In this document: piece after piece, positions 24,269-27,902 of the stretch | Numbering within the stretch: the stretch's first letter is position 1 | How the letters are laid out: each line of letters opens with the position of its first letter | Assembly: GCA_015680635.1 (NCBI GenBank) | Contig: JAABOA010000053.1 | Location: forward strand, 2,222 to 30,123 | DNA: 27,902 bases | From: Lunasporangiospora selenospora | Taxonomy: Eukaryota; Mortierellomycota; Mortierellomycetes; Mortierellales; Mortierellaceae | Direction: 5' to 3' | Translations under genes and position numbers: made by a program | Notes under the pieces: generated by a model | Told to the model about the DNA's origin: nothing | Seen by the model: the letters and a program-made list of their open reading frames with translations, nothing else | Databases searched by the model: none

Positions 24269-26385
24269 TTACATGTCCCTCATATCCTCAAGACGACTTT
24301 CAACTAGTTGTAGCGTTGCTCGTGACGGCATCGGGAGCTGGAAATTGCCATGAGACAAAACCTCGTATTCTACAGGCGGTTCCTAATTTGGTAGACCAAA
24401 CATACACATTTCTGCTTTAGATGCCACAAAGGGAGCGACATGTCATCGATTCATTAAACCTTGGTCATGGTAACACTTACTGCAAAAGTAGGACAGAGAT
24501 CGACTGGGAGAAACTTGCCATGGTGTTCCGAGAACAGTGTCCTGGCATTTACTTCATCTAGACAAGGAGTTGAGCGATAGAGACGGAGGCACCATGTTGA
24601 GGAGTATGTCGAGAGAAAAGAGGCAAATACATGATGAATAGGAGCGGCAAGAAGTATGGTCCAAGACACTACTATTGGTAATCTTACTAGTATAGCTAAC
24701 TTCCATCTGTTCGAAAAAGTCTTTCACCATCTTTTGGCGCACCTGGTGTGCGTGGTGTCGGCGCACAATTTCAACAGTCATAGCCTCGTATGAATTGTGG
24801 AACTCCTCGTACCTTTCATGCATATAATAATAAAATGACAGACAATGAAAAGTATATTAGTAGAGAGTCCCAGGATTCGATGGATCAAAGTGCCAAGAAA
24901 GCCACGAGATGTTAATTCTAACCAGATTGCCAAGCTATCAAGCTCTCCTATGAGTCTGCCTGCTGCATCGATACTCTCTGCCAACTCTTCTGAATCTTTG
25001 AATACGCCAATTAACTGCACTAGATCGGGTTCAAGATTTTCAATTCTTCCAAAGAAATCTGTTGCCTCTTGATAGGCAGTTGCGTATTGATGTTCTCGTA
25101 CACTAACTTCTTCACTAAAACAAAATGGTAGACCTCAGCAACATCCAGTTAGAATGAACATGTATCTTTGACATGTGAGAGCGACATTAACCGGCTTCTG
25201 CATCTACCTTGTGGCCTTTACAAGGGCAAGTGACTCTACTAGTTCGCCGACAATTACCATGGCCTCAATAGTGTCACTATCAAGAACTGTGCATTGGGTT
25301 GACATATATATTAGTCGTTATTCAATCATTATAGATAACGAGGTGTTGATGCCATTCTATAGCTGAATATACCTTCTAGCTCTTCGCTCATCGGCTGAAC
25401 ATCAGCTCTATACAACATGAAAAGAAAGAGCTCCAAATAAATGGCCAGTCCAAAGATATACCCGTGTGAGTAAAAGCACACCAGTTAGTGATAGTACATA
25501 CCTCAAAACTTGAACAACCTGATCATAGTGATTAGCAAGAGAGACCAAGGACTCTGCCATAGTCGTGGTGTGCTGTTCCTGAAGATGCATCTTTTCTCTT
25601 GCGAAGGATATGGCAGAGTCATCAAGTGTAATAGCATTCATCAAATAGCTCTTGAAATCAGAACGTTGGTCCGTGAGGAAAAACACAAGCTCTTGTAGCC
25701 GTTGAGTTGTACCAACAATCCTTTGCATTCGCTCACTTGACTCTGTTTGTAACTGTTGAAGGCTGACATCATCCAAAAAGTCAAACAAAACTGTTGCTTT
25801 GGGATTATCCGTGCTATTGCTCGACGGATTCTTTTGGATCTCTTTATCGACTTTAGTGCTCCGTAGGTCCTTGAGCGCCTGATCCAACCGAGAAGAAACG
25901 CCCTTCAGCTCCCTTTGAAGCTCCTAGGATTGGTAGAGCATCAAGGGTGTAAGACAACAACCAAAACGGCAATTGGCCCTTTCTCTTACACTCCTTGGGG
26001 AACTTCCATTGAGCATGTTACCTTGGTTATCGTCATGAGCCCATTCAGCTTGAAGTACGCGATCCGCAATAGAGACTCAACCGTCTATTACGGCCAACAA
26101 AACGAACCAGACTTAGCATCGTCAAGAAGCTCGGGATTCCAAAAAGTCCAAGCAGTCACAACCACGTCCATTTGATGGTCCTCCACACGACATTACCATG
26201 GCCTGCGCTTTAATTTGGCGCGACACAAAGCAGAGCTTGGAGTAAATCTTTTCGATTTCATTTGCATGACCCTGGCATGCGTGGAGTTCATCGTGCGCTT
26301 GAGTACACAGCTGTTCCGCGTCGGAGAGTCCTTGTTTGGACTTGCTCATTAGCTCCAGTAGTAACGATCGAGCCGACTCATCCAT
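24269..26385 (-). CDS. ATG17: Autophagy scaffold protein Atg17
   Basis: Nine exons (26385-26197, 26084-26022, 25923-25502, 25407-25373, 25286-25208, 25114-24923, 24812-24688, 24557-24481, 24382-24269) join to 431 residues, a normal Atg17 length. It is almost entirely helical and coiled-coil. Family hallmarks are FDFLDDVSLQQLQ, MAESLVSLANHYDQVVQVLR, the VL-D-D-T-I-E-A-MV-ELVESL segment and, near the end, NARTLFSEHHGKFLP-VDLCPTFA followed by EPPVEYEV. Atg17 forms an elongated dimer that, with Atg29-Atg31 or Atg101-Atg13 and Atg1, starts the phagophore assembly site under starvation. Exon 4 is only 35 nt and phase-consistent. Identification rests on pattern and C-terminal motif rather than a catalytic site; the alternative is an Atg11/FIP200-like protein, which would be much longer. 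Confidence 0.85.
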
Positions 26386-26714
26386 GATGGTTAAAGGAGT
26401 TTAATTGGACAAAGAAACGAGCCCTTTTTTTTTGTCTGACTGAAAAGCCACAGGCAAGCAAGCACAATGATTTCTAAGTGAGATACACGCGCTACTCTAC
26501 CTGTCAGTCTGTCACCGCTTTGAAAGTCTCATACACTCTTAGAACCTCCATCTAGTAGCCCCTCCCATCTTTTCCATGAAAGAGGCCGTAGTTTTACCAC
26601 ACAAACTCACACGGAGCCCTTCCTGCTGTCTCAGCTACTGGGCAACGCGAGTTTCCTTGTGGATCGACAGTGTAGAGCTAGAACTAGACATTCTATTAAA
26701 CTTTACTTCACAAG
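26386..26714. other. Upstream region of ATG17, no gene recognised
   Basis: About 330 bases that should include the ATG17 promoter and 5' leader. A T-run (26426-26433) is present. A plus-strand frame from 26576 has no recognisable content. Confidence 0.5.
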
Positions 26715-27623
26715 TCAAAGCCAACAGCTGGTGCAAGAGGCGCAGGAACTTTGATGGGTTGGAGATAGTACGATGTACGGGCCACTATAGTGTCCAGAGT
26801 TTTGTTGCAGTTTCCTTTTTAGTAACAAAGCTGGAGAGTTGATCCTTTTAGTAAAAGAGCTCAAAAATAAACAAAACATAGTAAAGAAGTTGAACAGAAA
26901 ATGAACCTTCATGTAAACAAGGGGTCCAACGCCTGGAAAAAGCAACCCGATCCAAGCCCTGTTCTCGGGAATCTCAAAAGATCCAATCATCCGTGGCAAA
27001 TAGATGGCCTCATAAGGAAGGCTCATCATCATGATATGGCCATCCTTTTCAACCTAGGATTAAATTTTTGTGCCTTGCTTGTCTGCCGTGATGGCTTTTG
27101 GTCTACCACATCATTACCCTCATTTAACTGCCGAGCCGATCTCTTGAGATGGTTAATTCTTCCTATTTTCTCAAATCAGGAGTCTTTTATCCTGCTATGG
27201 CTGCATAGGATGGCGAACCAGCGGATGGTATAATCAGCAATGTCCGTGTTGTATCCCGGAAGTCGCCTAGAAGTGGCCTTGAGGTGGCCTGAAAGTGGCC
27301 TGTGAGAAGAGCAAAAGAAAGAAGAGCAGACAGGGGTTCCAGAGAGGGGAGTGTGGAAAACGTGAAGGAAAAGAAATGAAAAGAAAAGAAAGAGAGAGAG
27401 AGATTATAAAAGTGCTAGTCGTCAGTAGCGATTTGCAAAGCGTCAAAATATCATTCAATAGTGAGCGAAAGGATATGAGTTACCGAGCCACACCAGGACC
27501 CTTCAGCTCTGGCTGTTCCATCAGAGGCTGTCCTGCAGGGCTTGCTGTTGTGGTGGTTGTAGCTGTTTTGAAAAGGTCCTTGAGTCCGTTGGAAACAAAG
27601 ATGGGGAACCTCCATTCCACCAT
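26715..27623 (-). pseudogene. Unassigned coding-like fragments, possible spliced or decayed gene
   Basis: Several minus-strand stretches look protein-coding but I cannot build a clean gene. Fragment A (27623-27480) is a 47-codon ATG frame beginning MVEWRFPIFVSNGLKDLF. A donor near its end (27483) and a strong pyrimidine-rich CACAG acceptor at 27300 would join it in frame to fragment B (27299-27181: PLSGHLKATSRRLPGY, then NTDIADYTIRW), which meets a TGA. The same frame reopens as fragment C (27180-27040: KRSARQLNEGNDVVDQ). Fragment D (27053-26904) includes MMMSLPYEAIYLPRMIG and a hydrophobic AWIGLLFPGVGPLVYM. No family recognised. It may be the 3' part of a gene reaching beyond the right edge, a decayed gene, or chance. 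Confidence 0.25.
27263..27301. repeat. Degenerate tandem repeat with GTGGCCT cores
   Basis: Four imperfect copies spaced 9-11 nt: TCGCCTAGAA, GTGGCCTTGAG, GTGGCCTGAAA and GTGGCCTGTGAG. It lies just inside fragment B of the unassigned region. Confidence 0.6.
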
Positions 27624-27693
27624 CAATCTTTATTTATTATTATTGAATAAGTTACTATAGAACATGTGATTACATTGTAGGTTTATTCTTCAC

Positions 27694-27902
27694 AGCAGCT
27701 ATTGTTGCTGCTGCAGTTGCTTGCTTCTGTTTTGGTGGTTACAACTTCTGTTGTTGCTGCTTCTGTTGTTATTGTTGCTGTTACTGTTGTTGTTGCTTCT
27801 GTTGTGGTGGTTACAACTGCTGTTGCTGCTGCTGCTGTTGTTGTGGCTGTTGTTGTGGCTGTTGTTGTAGCTGCTGTTATTACTGTTGTTATTGCTGCTA
27901 TT
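27694..27902. repeat. TGT/TGC trinucleotide repeat block at the right edge
   Basis: Imperfect (TGY)n triplets with a 72-nt internal duplication: copies of TTGCTTCTGTTKTGGTGGTT begin at 27721 and 27793. On the minus strand one frame stays open from the edge as Asn/Ser-rich (NSSNNNSNNSS type) and another as Ala/Thr-rich (TTTATTTATTTAAAAA type). It could be part of a gene extending beyond the window or a non-coding microsatellite. Confidence 0.8.

Noticed and set aside
27295-27660. 121-codon plus-strand frame rich in Lys/Arg/Glu
   Set aside because: Its charged half is the GA-rich repeat translated, and the rest is antisense to more protein-like minus-strand fragments.

Overview
The window is nuclear DNA from a filamentous fungus. 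Most genes are split by many short GT-AG introns (roughly 50-200 nt), and the proteins are fungal: a Kre9/Knh1-type GPI-anchored wall protein, an mpaB-type oxygenase, the calpain PalB/Rim13 (calpain-7 family), CDP-diacylglycerol synthase, a PIF1 helicase, cohesin SMC3 and autophagy protein Atg17. The intron density, gene set and frequent GA/CT tracts in front of genes suggest an early-diverging lineage, perhaps Mortierellomycota. That placement is my inference from style, not a database result.

Layout from left to right. A GPI-anchored secreted protein (minus, 139-696) and a three-exon mpaB/rubber-oxygenase-family membrane protein (plus, 1787-3155) diverge from a 1.1 kb intergenic region that has a GA-rich tract near each end. 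A 67-residue secreted pre-pro-peptide-like gene follows (plus, 3609-3812). Five large genes then lie head-to-tail on the minus strand: calpain-7/PalB (16 exons, 4160-9335), CDS1 (at least 5 exons, 10703-13189), PIF1 (5 exons, 14435-18415), SMC3 (17 exons, 18735-23937) and ATG17 (9 exons, 24269-26385). For each of these five I joined exons by hand. In every case the splice phases close into one uninterrupted frame ending at a stop, giving 1141, 480 (or 500), 1179, 1193 and 431 residues. The last 1.5 kb holds coding-like minus-strand fragments that I cannot assign, then a trinucleotide-repeat block running off the right edge.

The genes are separate transcription units, not an operon. PIF1 and SMC3 both serve genome maintenance, and calpain-7/PalB (pH signalling with ESCRT) and Atg17 (autophagy initiation) both touch endomembrane and nutrient responses. 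I see no shared regulatory element beyond the GA/CT tracts.

The observations I rate highest are these. The PIF1 N-terminus has three 28-residue tandem repeats, each centred on a canonical SUMO-interacting motif, with a fourth motif just downstream. The SMC3 position matching the first acetylated lysine of the Eco1 Lys-Lys pair is threonine. The last PIF1 intron is 120 nt, a multiple of three and stop-free, so retention would insert 40 residues inside the helicase core. The calpain MIT domain uses a 22-nt microexon, SMC3 has a frame-forced GC-AG intron, and CDS1 has a possible 60-nt in-frame cassette exon.
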